Source: Gimesia maris
GTDB lineage: Bacteria > Planctomycetota > Planctomycetia > Planctomycetales > Planctomycetaceae
Length of the DNA stretch: 64,000 nt
Direction: 5' to 3'
Assembly: GCF_008298035.1 (NCBI RefSeq)
Contig: NZ_CP042910.1
Location: 2,433,001-2,497,000, forward strand
A program made the position numbers and the translations under genes. Positions 1-9,500 of this stretch are shown in pieces; position 1 is the first letter of the stretch; every line of letters starts with the position of its first letter. The notes below the pieces were generated by a model. That model ran no database searches. It saw nothing but the letters and a program-made list of their open reading frames with translations, and had not been told where the DNA came from.

Positions 1-377
1 CGCAGCCTGGCAATCCCATCTGGATTAAGATCCGTCAGTATAACAGCCGCATGCTGGTGAAGATCATCGAAGCACTGGAAAGCGTTCCAGAAGGAAGTAG
101 TACGATGATGGACCACACGCTGATTGTTTACACCAGTAACAATGCGGACAAGCAGCATACCAGTGGTGCCAACTGGCCGGTTATGCTACTGGGTAATTTT
201 GACGGCTCATTCAAGACAGGTTGCTTTACACAACTGGACGGTAAACGCCCCATCAACTCACTCTACGCGACGCTACTGCACACCGCGGGGGTTCCCTGTG
301 ATCACTTCAATATGAATGAGAAACTGGCCAGGAAGTTCGATACCACTACCGGCCCGATTCAGGAACTGCTGGTATGA
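1..377 (+). CDS. DUF1552 family protein, C-terminal part (cut by window start)
   Basis: The reading frame is open from the first bases of the window (codons begin at position 3) and ends at the TGA at 375-377, so only about the last 124 residues are seen. The segment with [10 protein letters not shown], a ligand-like [12 protein letters not shown] stretch and the end motif [14 protein letters not shown] matches the C-terminal part of DUF1552 proteins, which are secreted planctomycete/verrucomicrobial proteins related to DUF1501 and of unknown activity. The stop codon overlaps the ATG of the downstream DUF1592 gene (ATGA). This is the usual DUF1552-DUF1592 gene pair and points to translational coupling. 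The true start lies outside the window. Confidence 0.8.
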   Translation, partial: QPGNPIWIKIRQYNSRMLVKIIEALESVPEGSSTMMDHTLIVYTSNNADKQHTSGANWPVMLLGNFDGSFKTGCFTQLDGKRPINSLYATLLHTAGVPCDHFNMNEKLARKFDTTTGPIQELLV

Positions 378-2848
378 CCGGGTGCCGACTGGTTCTGGTT
401 CTCGCGCTACTGTGCAGTCTGCTTACAGACGCTTCTGGTGAGACTTACACTCCCGGTCAAAAGGTTTCCCAAGACTTTGAGGCCTTTACTCAATCGTTTT
501 TGAACAGGCATTGTGTGGACTGTCATGGGGAAACAGAATCTGAGGGCAATCTCTCGCTCCATGACCTGGGACCTGTCGACGAAGTCAATGCCGCGACCTG
601 GAGAAGCGTGTGGGCACAGGTCACCCTGAAAGAGATGCCTCCCAAGGAGATGACTCAGCCCAAAGTAGTGGAACGGCTGCAGTTCTCAGACCTGATTGTC
701 GGTGAACTGACACGCGTGATGCGCGACAAGGGTGGTTTTCATGATCATCTCGATCCGAATAAAGGGAACTATGTCGACCACAGCCTGCTGTTCGGCCCAC
801 TGCCAGAGGAAATCAAACTCACTCCTGCATCTTCGCCGGCACGCCTGTGGCGATTGACGCCTCAGGAACACATTACGCGCCTGAATGAATTGATCAATAA
901 AGAGCCGGAGTACGATCCAGCTAAGCCTGGTTTGCGAACTCATGGAGATGTGGTTCCCACGAATCACGGCGGCGAACTTAAGCTCTACTTTGGTACAGAT
1001 CGAATTATCAAATGGCAGGGGGGGACTGTGGCTTATGCGACGGCTGTCAAGAGTGTTCCCGCTGTGCTCTCATCGGCCCGAACTCATGGTCTGGAAAACT
1101 ATCCTGACTTCTATTCTGTCAACAGTGCGGAGGCGACACAGATCCTGGGGATTTCTGAGGACATTCTGCGCTATATGGCTTATGGTCCTTTGAGCATCGC
1201 CAAGCCTTATCAGATTACGGATAATCCCCGGTCCATCGCGGACAAGATGAAAGGCGATATTCGCGGTTTACCCACAAGTATTGTTTACAGTACGAAGGTC
1301 GCGCGCCCCCTGACACCGGTCTATGATCTCATGCGGCAGGAAGGTGTTACCGATGAAGGTTTGCAGGCTGCCGTTGATTACCTGTTTGAAATGCTGACAT
1401 TCCGTCCTCCGAGTAAAAAGGAGTCAGACGACTACACTGCGATTGTGAAACAGTCCATCGAGAAACTTGGTAAGGAAGACGGCGTCGTCCTTGGTTTGTC
1501 GTCTATTTTTCTCGAGCGTGACGCACTCTTCAGACCGGAACTTGCCAAAGCCGGTCAACCAGATCAATACGGACGTGTCATGCTGCAGGACTGGGAACTG
1601 GGGCTGGCAGTCAATCACGCGTTGCGCTACATCAAACCGGATGAAGAATTACGGGCAGCGATTGTTGAAGGACGTATGCGGACGAAGGCCGATGTAAAAC
1701 GGGAAGTGGAACGGATGCTGGCCGACGACAGAATCAGGAAGCCTCGTATTCTGCGTTTCTTCCGTGATTACTTTGACTATGACCTGGCCGGTTACATCTG
1801 CAAAGACGCCCGGGCATTGGCACAAACGGGGGTGAGCAATCGAGGACAGGCGCATTACCGGGCGATGTTCGATGCGACAGCGAGTACGGATCGACTGATC
1901 GAACTGATCCTCAAAGAAGATCGGGATGTATTAAAGCAATTGCTAACCACGGATCGGGTTGTGGCCACTGATGCGGACAAAATCTATTTTGGTAAGCGGC
2001 GTTCCCGGGCAGAAGAGATTGCAGCCCGAAAGGCCGCAGAGGAACTGGCTCGAAAAGAGGCAGCCAAATCCGGGAAAGAGCCGCCGAAGCGTAAGAGGAG
2101 AAATCAGAACAGAGTGAATCACAGCGTCACCCCGGCGGAACTGTCTGGGACGGAGGTCTATGCACGTGTCAGTCGGCGCAGCTTCGGTACCGGATCGATG
2201 GAACCGGAACGGCTTCTCGCCACTGTACCTGAAGAACAACGCCTGGGGATTCTGACTCATCCCAGCTGGCTGGTCTCCCACTCCGACGCCATGGATAATC
2301 ATGCGATCCGCCGCGGCAGATGGATTCACGAACGCTTACTGGGCGGCGGCATTCCCGATGTTCCCATCACCGTGGATGCCATGCTGCCGGATGAACCACA
2401 AAATACGCTCCGGGAACGGATGCGGGTCACCAGGCAGGAATATTGCTGGACCTGTCACAAGAAAATGGATCCACTGGGGCTGCCGTTTGAAATGTTTAAC
2501 CATGCCGGCCTATATCGCGAGTTGGAACTTGAGAGGCCGGTTGACACAACGGGCGAGATCATTGATTCCGGTGATGCTGCCCTGGATGGTAAAGTTGCCA
2601 ACGCGATTGAGCTGATAGAAAAGCTTGCAGCCAGCGAGCGGTCCGAACAGGTCTTCGTCCGCCACGCGTTTCGTTTCTGGATGGGCCGCAACGAAACCCT
2701 CAATGATGCCCCGGTTCTTCAGGCAGCGTATCGCGCTTACAAAGAGAACGGCGGCAGCATGAATGCACTGCTGGTATCGCTGCTCACCTCGGATGCGTTT
2801 CTCTACCGCACGGTTTCAGAAAAAAAGGGGTCAGGACTCAATAAATAA
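374..2848 (+). CDS. DUF1592/DUF1588/DUF1585 cytochrome c-like secreted protein
   Basis: This 824-residue protein starts with a hydrophobic signal peptide (residues 5-21). A planctomycete cytochrome-like segment with heme motif C47-V-D-C50-H51 follows. The middle is the DUF1592-type region (roughly 380-510). A lysine/arginine-rich insertion lies near 540-580. DUF1588 carries a second CxxCH (C691-W-T-C694-H695) followed by [12 protein letters not shown], and DUF1585 covers about 740-815. These proteins are typical of Planctomycetes and are thought to act in the periplasm or on the cell surface with their DUF1552/DUF1501 partners; the reaction is unknown. The start overlaps the DUF1552 stop by four bases. 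The IS110 element follows about 100-200 bases downstream and may have separated it from its original 3' neighbour. Confidence 0.88.
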   Translation: MTGCRLVLVLALLCSLLTDASGETYTPGQKVSQDFEAFTQSFLNRHCVDCHGETESEGNLSLHDLGPVDEVNAATWRSVWAQVTLKEMPPKEMTQPKVVERLQFSDLIVGELTRVMRDKGGFHDHLDPNKGNYVDHSLLFGPLPEEIKLTPASSPARLWRLTPQEHITRLNELINKEPEYDPAKPGLRTHGDVVPTNHGGELKLYFGTDRIIKWQGGTVAYATAVKSVPAVLSSARTHGLENYPDFYSVNSAEATQILGISEDILRYMAYGPLSIAKPYQITDNPRSIADKMKGDIRGLPTSIVYSTKVARPLTPVYDLMRQEGVTDEGLQAAVDYLFEMLTFRPPSKKESDDYTAIVKQSIEKLGKEDGVVLGLSSIFLERDALFRPELAKAGQPDQYGRVMLQDWELGLAVNHALRYIKPDEELRAAIVEGRMRTKADVKREVERMLADDRIRKPRILRFFRDYFDYDLAGYICKDARALAQTGVSNRGQAHYRAMFDATASTDRLIELILKEDRDVLKQLLTTDRVVATDADKIYFGKRRSRAEEIAARKAAEELARKEAAKSGKEPPKRKRRNQNRVNHSVTPAELSGTEVYARVSRRSFGTGSMEPERLLATVPEEQRLGILTHPSWLVSHSDAMDNHAIRRGRWIHERLLGGGIPDVPITVDAMLPDEPQNTLRERMRVTRQEYCWTCHKKMDPLGLPFEMFNHAGLYRELELERPVDTTGEIIDSGDAALDGKVANAIELIEKLAASERSEQVFVRHAFRFWMGRNETLNDAPVLQAAYRAYKENGGSMNALLVSLLTSDAFLYRTVSEKKGSGLNK

Positions 2849-2917
2849 GAGACCTAGTATCTCGGGTACGAGCGGCATTGGACCAGGCTTACAGAATTGA
2901 TGTGGCTGGTTATATTG

Positions 2918-3062
2918 ATAAGAGCTCATCCCTGATGGCCATCAGGGATGAGCTGCGACTTTGTAGATCGTCGAGTCCTGGGTGCTGATAGACACCGTGG
3001 GTCAGTTGGATCGCAGAGCCGCATCGTTTTCAACCCGAACAGTCGCTAGAGCCACTCAGGTG
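2918..3062 (+). ncRNA. candidate IS110 bridge RNA (left-end structured RNA)
   Basis: A perfect 32-base palindrome occupies 2923-2954 (arms of 16 bases, AGCTCATCCCTGATGG and its complement). It is immediately followed by GCGACT at 2955-2960, which can pair with AGTCGC at 3041-3046 and enclose about 80 bases with a smaller GGTG...CACC stem-loop (about 2991-2996). A 5' stem-loop followed by a second domain with internal loops, placed between the element's left end and an IS110 transposase, matches the arrangement known for IS110-group bridge RNAs. No T-run follows the palindrome, which argues against a simple terminator of the DUF1592 gene. Guide loops were not assigned, and the RNA limits are estimates. 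Confidence 0.5.
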
Positions 3063-3080
3063 AGCTCGTATTTTACTAGG

Positions 3081-4046
3081 ATGGGACACACGATGAAAGA
3101 CTCCTCTTCAATTTCTGTGGTTGGCATTGATGTTTCTAAAGATTCACTCGATCTCTTCCATACGATTAATGGCCAGCAGCAGAAGATCGCTTATCAGCAG
3201 GATTCCCTCAAGCTGCTTGCCCGGCAGATCATCAAGCTCAACGCAACCGTCGTCATGGAAGCCACGGGTGGCTACGAAAAGAAACTGGTCAAATATTTAC
3301 AGAGCCAGGGAATTGCATGTGCCGTGGTGAATCCGAAGCTGATTCGTGACTTTGCCAGAGCCTGTGGGAAGCTTGAGAAAAACGATGCCATCGACGCCAG
3401 GATCATCGCCTCTTTTGGACAGATGATGCAACCGAGGACGATGGGAAAAATCGATCGAAACAGGGAGAAACTCAAGTTGCTGGCAACTCGTCGAGAACAG
3501 GTTCAAAGTATGATTACCCAGGAATCCAATCGTCAGCAGCAAATTGAGGATCGGCAAATTCGGGCCTTCATTCAACGGGCGATCCAACTCTATCAGAAAC
3601 AGCTTAAAAAACTGGACAATGAAATGCTGAAGGTCATTGAAGCCGACCAGACCATGAAACAGAAGTCCGAAATTCTGCTCTCTGCGAAAGGTGTCGGCCC
3701 GGCAACAACCGCTAACCTGATTGCCGGGCTGCCTGAACTCGGGCAACTGAATCGGCAGCAGATCGCCAAGCTCGTCGGCCTGGCTCCTCTCGTTCGGGAC
3801 AGTGGCAAATTCAAAGGGCAGCGCAGAACATATGCCGGCAGAAGCCAGATACGGCGGATCCTTTATATGGCGACCTTAGTAGCCACGCGCTGGAACAGTC
3901 GCATCAAAGCATTTTACTTGTCCTTATTGGAAAGAGGTAAACCGAAGAAGCTGGCCATCACAGCCTGCATGAGAAAGTTTATCACCATCCTGAATTCCAT
4001 GATGAAAAACAATCAGACGTGGGATCAAAATCTTCTTGCTTCTTGA
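3081..4046 (+). CDS. IS110-family transposase (DEDD recombinase)
   Basis: The protein is about 321 residues from ATG 3081; ATG 3093 (MKDSSSIS) is an equally possible start. The longer frame back to 2982 runs through the structured left end and is unlikely to be translated. The N-terminal RuvC-like DEDD domain shows VVGIDVSKDSLDLF, VVMEATGGYE and ENDAIDAR-like (KNDAIDARII) motifs. A helical linker follows, and the C-terminal Transposase_20 domain has SAKGVGPATTANLIAGLPELG and LAPLVRDSGKFKGQR, including the conserved serine of the RDSGK motif. Family members are RNA-guided recombinases that insert circular intermediates at short target cores. Length and motifs appear intact, so the element may be active. 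Confidence 0.93.
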   Translation: MGHTMKDSSSISVVGIDVSKDSLDLFHTINGQQQKIAYQQDSLKLLARQIIKLNATVVMEATGGYEKKLVKYLQSQGIACAVVNPKLIRDFARACGKLEKNDAIDARIIASFGQMMQPRTMGKIDRNREKLKLLATRREQVQSMITQESNRQQQIEDRQIRAFIQRAIQLYQKQLKKLDNEMLKVIEADQTMKQKSEILLSAKGVGPATTANLIAGLPELGQLNRQQIAKLVGLAPLVRDSGKFKGQRRTYAGRSQIRRILYMATLVATRWNSRIKAFYLSLLERGKPKKLAITACMRKFITILNSMMKNNQTWDQNLLAS

Positions 4047-4083
4047 CATAATCCAAGACAGTCGCTGACCCCTTTAAAATTCA

Positions 4084-4473
4084 TCAGGTCGGGATTCGCT
4101 CGTTGACCCAGGTTCCGAAGTATATGAAACCGTGTCCCCCGTGAGGTTTTGCCAGTTTTGCGATGTCCACGGCATGCTGACGGTCGGCGACTTCCACGGA
4201 CACGGCACAATGTCCCAGCTTCAGCTCTCGGATACCGGTTTGGATGATGCTGTCTTCAGAATCTGAGAAGAAGAAGCGATGTTCCTGCATTCGTTCCAGG
4301 ATGTGAATTCCGTCTTCTCCATAAAGCAAAGTCACAGACGTCTCTGGATAGCCGGTAGCCAGTAATGTATCCGCAAATGATTCAAACTTCTCTTTACCAT
4401 CAAGAAAGCCGATCACCTTGCCGGCTGGGCCAGTGAGAGTTTGCCCATGGTCAATCATCGGTTCACGTGTCAT
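4084..4473 (-). CDS. conserved hypothetical small protein
   Basis: This 129-residue protein has no signal peptide or membrane span. It has an alpha/beta look, with GKVIGFLDGKEKFESFADTLL and, near the end, DRQHAVDIAKLAKPHGGHGFIYFGTW. The pattern of a ligand-free core followed by HGG(H)xxxYFGxW resembles small conserved proteins often found near stress genes and distantly recalls general-stress-protein-17M-type domains; this is only an impression. The stop lies a few tens of bases from the IS110 right end, so the insertion occurred just beyond its 3' end without breaking it. The function is unknown. Confidence 0.6.
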   Translation of the reverse strand: MTREPMIDHGQTLTGPAGKVIGFLDGKEKFESFADTLLATGYPETSVTLLYGEDGIHILERMQEHRFFFSDSEDSIIQTGIRELKLGHCAVSVEVADRQHAVDIAKLAKPHGGHGFIYFGTWVNERIPT

Positions 4474-5197
4474 GAGTGTGTTCCTGTTGGTTGAAGGTTA
4501 TGTCGATGGTCCATCCCATGTTCATTGTCTCAGCATAATAACTGTCAAGCACAGCAAACCAGCGCGGGTCTTGCCATACTTGATCAGCTGTGCGCAGACT
4601 GCTCCCAGTCGATTTCACTCCTTTTATCCCTTAGAGGATTCAATCGAGTATGAACTCTCCTGGTTACTGAAAAAATGGAGATGCAAAACGATTTAAAGCA
4701 ACTGCAATGCCGGAGAACAAATTTCCTCTGTTTTAAGTCGTGCTCAGGAGAAATATGAGAACACGATGAATCGAAATTGTCTGTCGACTGCTTCCCTATA
4801 AACTCAGTGGTTTTTTCGATGGAAACCCGAATCAAGAGGAAAGTTTCTCGCAGTGTTACTAATCGTATGGGATTTGCAGGGAGAGTACTGTGTATCAACT
4901 TGAGAGAATGAGGACAGACCATTATTTACAGCATGTAGTGTCGGGTTACTGCAGTCGGATAGAAACTGCTCTCTGGGTTCACAGGGATCTGCTGTTCAGA
5001 CACTGAGTATTTTGACTGGAACGCGAACATAAACGAGTAAATAAAAGAGGAAACATCCCGTTGATTGCTCAGCGCTCACTCTGGTTTGCCAGCTGCCTTT
5101 TATTCTTACAGTTGTTCAAATAATTGAAGTAAATGAACTTCCTGATCTCATAGCTAATAATCTGTGAACAATATCAAAGAAAAAAGACTGCCAAACC
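4474..5197. other. intergenic region, no convincing gene
   Basis: This is about 720 bases between the divergent small protein gene and the CaCA exchanger. Short frames exist on both strands (for example 4584-4922 minus), but they lack family resemblance, ribosome-binding sites and plausible composition. The region presumably holds the promoters of both flanking genes; no clear operator or terminator was recognised. Confidence 0.5.
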
Positions 5198-6235
5198 ATG
5201 TATCAACTGGATCTGCCACTCTGGGGAGATATATCCGTATTTATTGTTGCGGCGATCGTGATTGGAATCTCTGGGGTGAAGCTGGCTGAATACGCAGATC
5301 GACTGGCAGATCGGACCGGCCTGGGAGAAGCAGTGACCGGTACCATTATGCTGGGACTGATTACCGCGCTACCGGGACTGGCTGCTTCCGTCACAGCTGC
5401 TTTGCAGGGAAATGCGGTACTGGCATTGAGTAATGCGATGGGAGGAATCGCCTTTCAGACGATGGTCCTGGCACTGGCCGATCTGATGTATCGCAAAGCC
5501 AATCTCGAACATGCTGCTGCTTCAGCGACGACGATGATGCAGACAATTATGTTGATTCTACTGATTTCGATTGTGCTTTCAGGGTTAAGCAGTCCCAATG
5601 TTGTGGTGGGACCAGTTCATCCAGCCACTCTGTTATTGTTGGGAGGAGCCGCTTTGGCGTTCTGGCTGACTTATCGTGTGAAGGAGCAACCGATGTGGCA
5701 TCCCCAAGATACAGCCGAAACCGTGGCAGACAAACCAGCCAAAGGATCACAGCATGAGCGACTCTGGTTGCTCTGGAGCGGTCTGGTCATTTCAGGTCTG
5801 CTGACTCTCATCAGTGGGAGTCTGGTTGCAGAGACCGCTGCTAATATTCAGGAGAAGACGGCGATTTCCGCATCGCTGATTGGAGGCTTTCTGATGGCAG
5901 GCGCGACATCTTTACCGGAGTTGGTAACCTGTCTGGCGGCTGTAAAACGGGGAGCACTTACACTGGCTGTCAGCGATGTCGTTGGTGGGAACTTCTTTGA
6001 TGTACTGTTTATTGCTGCGGCTGATTTTTTCTTCCTGAGTGGTTCTCTGTATCATGCGTCCGGTGTGGGAATGCGCGAAATCTTTCTGATTTCAATTACG
6101 CTGTTACTGAATGTGATTCTGCTTTCCGGTTTAATTTACAGACAGAAGCATGGTCCTGCCAATATCGGCTTTGAAAGCGTATTGATGCTGGTTTTGTATC
6201 TGTGTGGCTTCATACTGCTGTCGTATATGAACTGA
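5198..6235 (+). CDS. CaCA-superfamily cation exchanger (Na+/Ca2+ or cation/H+ type)
   Basis: This 345-residue membrane protein has about ten hydrophobic segments in two homologous halves separated by a hydrophilic loop near residues 165-190. The two alpha-repeat signatures are visible: GLGEAVTGTIMLGLITALPGL in the first half and SLIGGFLMAGATSLPELVT in the second. The second carries the classic GATSLPEL motif with its acidic residue, whereas the first has LPGL in place of PE. Loss of the acidic residue in one repeat may alter ion coordination or specificity. The family exports Ca2+ or related cations in exchange for Na+ or H+. The gene appears monocistronic, with long intergenic regions on both sides. 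The start ATG at 5198 fits the first hydrophobic segment. Confidence 0.85.
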   Translation: MYQLDLPLWGDISVFIVAAIVIGISGVKLAEYADRLADRTGLGEAVTGTIMLGLITALPGLAASVTAALQGNAVLALSNAMGGIAFQTMVLALADLMYRKANLEHAAASATTMMQTIMLILLISIVLSGLSSPNVVVGPVHPATLLLLGGAALAFWLTYRVKEQPMWHPQDTAETVADKPAKGSQHERLWLLWSGLVISGLLTLISGSLVAETAANIQEKTAISASLIGGFLMAGATSLPELVTCLAAVKRGALTLAVSDVVGGNFFDVLFIAAADFFFLSGSLYHASGVGMREIFLISITLLLNVILLSGLIYRQKHGPANIGFESVLMLVLYLCGFILLSYMN

Positions 6236-6555
6236 ATGTAATTGTTTCAGTACGTCAGACTGTCACAGATGAGACCTGCTGTATTGTTTGGGGAGTATTG
6301 TAATTCAGATGTGTAAATCGACTTTGAAATCCCTGGAGGTGAGCAGGGAATTCCTTGAAAATTTGGTAATACAGATGTAAAGTAGGCGGAGATGAAGTTC
6401 TAAAGAGCATTTCCGGCTTTACTCTGGTGGCCTTCCTCAGTGACTTAATTGAAAATATCTGCAGGATCTTCAGGTACTCTGATCACAGTCAAAAACTGAC
6501 GTTTATGGATAGCTGAATGATGTGTGAAGTGACTGCTAAATGAGGCGGACCATGT
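6236..6555. other. intergenic region upstream of the hybrid kinase
   Basis: This 320-base AT-rich stretch has no plausible reading frame. It probably contains the terminator of the exchanger gene and the promoter of the kinase gene; no strong hairpin with a T-run was seen. Confidence 0.4.
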
Positions 6556-9500
6556 ATGCCAAAATCTGCGGAAGAAAAACACATTCAAAACTCTTCCACA
6601 TTAATCGTTGTCGCAATCGGCGCTTCTGCTGGTGGACTGAATGCCGTTAAGAATTTCTTTTCGACCATTAAAGCCAGGCCCGGCTATGCGATCGTTGTCA
6701 TTCAGCATATGCTGCCTGAAGGCGCAGAGACATTACTGAAAACGATGGAGCAGATCTGTCCTCTGCCTGTCTCAGACATTGATCAGAATACTCAGGTTAA
6801 AAAGAATCACGTCTATATAGCCCCCCCACACTGCAGCGTTCAGTTTGACGATGCGCCTTGTTTTTCTGCAAGTGCGGTCATGCAGGAGGGGCAGGGGACT
6901 CCGGTGATCAATCCCTCATTTCGTTCCCTGGCGGAAATTGCAGGCTCGAATGCCGTGGGGATTATTCTGTCGGGAATGGGTAGTGATGGTACGTACGGTC
7001 TGAACGCGATCCGGGAAGCCGGCGGAATGACCATGGTTCAGGATCCGGAATCTTCAGAGTACGATGACATGCCTGCCAGCGCAATTCATTCCGAGAACAT
7101 CGACTATGTACTGCAGCCAGCTCAGATGCCTGCGGAACTCGATGCCTACCTGATATTTCTGAATCGCAGAACTCAGCGGAAAATTGATGAGCAGGACTTA
7201 TTGAACGAGGTAGAAAACCATCTGCCACGTATCTGTGATCAGTTACTGGAAGCAACCAATCACGATTTCCGGCATTATAAAACGGGGACTTTAATACGAC
7301 GGATTATCCGCCGCATGCAGGTCTTACGATTCAATGATGTGAATCAATATCTGTCACACCTGTCTGCGAATCGGGATGAAAGTCAGGCTTTGTTTCGCGA
7401 GTTGTTGATCAGCGTGACCGCCTTTTTTCGTGATCCGAAGACCTTCGCGATTCTGGCAGAGAGCTATATTCCAAGCCTGTTTGAAAATCGGGAGCGGGAT
7501 CAATCGATCCGCATCTGGGTTCCTGGTTGTGCCAGTGGAGAAGAAGCCTATTCACTGGCCATGCTGTTGTACGAAGCCCGGGAACAGGCAAAGATTGATG
7601 TGGAAATGCATGTTTTTGCGACTGACATCGATGAACGGGCACTGGCGATCGGGCGGGAAGCCGTTTATCCACTTTCCATTGAAGAACATGTATCGCAGGA
7701 GCGGCTGGAACGTTTTTTTATCAAAAAAGGGAAGCATTACCGTGTGGTCAAAGAGATCCGGGAGTTGTGTGTTTTTTCGACTCATAATCTCATAAGTGAC
7801 CCTCCTTTTTCTCAACTGGATCTGATCTCCTGCCGCAACCTGCTGATCTATCTGGATGCGTCATTACAGCAGCGTATCGTGCCCGTATTTCACTTTGCCT
7901 TGAAACAGAATGGCCTGCTACTGCTGGGGCCCTCTGAAAATATGATGATGCATACGGACATGTTTCGTCCCCTGGATAAGAAACATTGTATTTCACAGCG
8001 TAAATCAGTTCCCATTCAAACCTCCGCATTGCGGTACACTTCGAATCGCTCCCGCAATTATCAAACAGGTCATGAGAGTCTGGAAGTGCAGACGACAGAT
8101 ATTCCCGGTATTGCCCAACGGATTCTCCTGGCAGAGTATGCTCCCCGGTATGCAGTAGTCAGTGAGGAATCACATATTCTGACAACATCAGCGGGGATCG
8201 AACAGTTTCTGGAATTCCCGGATGGAAGCTTTCATAATAATCTCATTAAAATGACACGCACCGGTCTGCGGAACGGCTTACGGACTGCCTTAACGGAAGC
8301 CTGCAGAACAAGGGAGAAGGTGGAAGTCAATGATCTCTCCTACAAAACAGCAAGTGATCTGCGACGCGCGCGACTGGCAGTTCATCCACTGCCCGAAATC
8401 AGCCAGGATACCGAATTATTCCTGGTGATTTTTGAAGATCAGGGACCGATCGTGCACCACACATCGTTTTCAGATAGGACGAATGCCAATGCTGCAGAGA
8501 GCGACTCGGTAATTGAGCAACTGGAATCAGAACTGGAACGGACTCGAACAGAACTGGAAAACAGTGTTCAGGAACTTGAGGGTTCTAATGAGGAACTGAA
8601 ATCTTCAAATGAAGAACTGCTATCCATCAATGAAGAGTTGCAGTCCGCCAATGAAGAACTGGAAACGTCCAAAGAGGAAATTCAGGCCAGTATGGAAGCG
8701 TTGACTCGTGCCCAGTCTGATCTGGAAAACCTGCTGAACGGGACGAAAATCGCGACGATCTATCTGGATCGGCAGATGCTGATCAAAAGTTTCACGACTT
8801 CTGCAAAAACAATTTACAATCTGAATGCGACTGATGTGGGGCGTCCGCTTTCGGATATCACTCACAATGTAAAGCGAATGCCGAAGATCCCATCGCTTGA
8901 AAATACCAGAAAGCAAAACGGCCAGTTCGAAGATGAGATGCAATTGAAAAATGGAACCTGGCTTTTACGACGCATCTTGCCTTACGAAAGTGATGGTGAA
9001 TTTGATGGCATGATCCTGACTTTTCTGGATGTGACAGAGTTCAAGCTGGCGGAGATTCGACTGGAAACCGAACATGCCATCACCCAACTTCTGGCTGAAG
9101 CGAATTCATTAAAAGAAATTGATCAGACCATTCTGCAGACCATTCGCAAATGTCTGCAGGCGAGTGTGGGACTGCTCTGGCTCCCTGACAAATCGTATGA
9201 GAGGCTTGTTCTGGAAACCAGTGTGGCAACCAACGTCACCAAAAACCGTGAATTCCTGAAGAGTAATACATCCATCCAGTTTGCTTGTGGAGAAGGACTG
9301 CCGGGGACAACCTGGCAGAACATGCAGACCGAGTGGTGCGAGGATATTCAAACCCTGGTCTGGTATAACCGCTCTGAAGCCGCCAGCAAGAGTGGGCTGG
9401 TCAGTGGTATTGCGATTCCGATTATATTTGACAGGCAATGTCAGGGGATTATGGAATTTTATACCAGGGAACACTTAAAACGTGATCCCCTCCTGGCGAA

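Larger units (their letters stand above)
2860..4080 (+). mobile_element. IS110-family insertion sequence (ends approximate)
   Basis: The element comprises the transposase gene at 3081-4046, a structured non-coding left end of roughly 200 bases after the DUF1592 stop, and a very short right end before the minus-strand gene that ends at 4084. IS110-group elements characteristically have no terminal inverted repeats and carry their non-coding RNA segment at the left end, so exact boundaries cannot be read from this single copy. The octamer CAGTCGCT occurs both in the left non-coding end (3040-3047) and just after the transposase stop (about 4059-4066). It could relate to donor-end recognition, but this is speculative. 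Confidence 0.7.

Noticed and set aside
2923-2954. Palindrome as terminator of the DUF1592 gene
   Set aside because: There is no T-run, and its position in the IS110 left end and pairing context fit a structural RNA better. A terminator function is not excluded.
4418-4922. Two short frames between the small hypothetical gene and the CaCA exchanger
   Set aside because: Low-quality composition, partial overlap with the known gene start, and no family resemblance.
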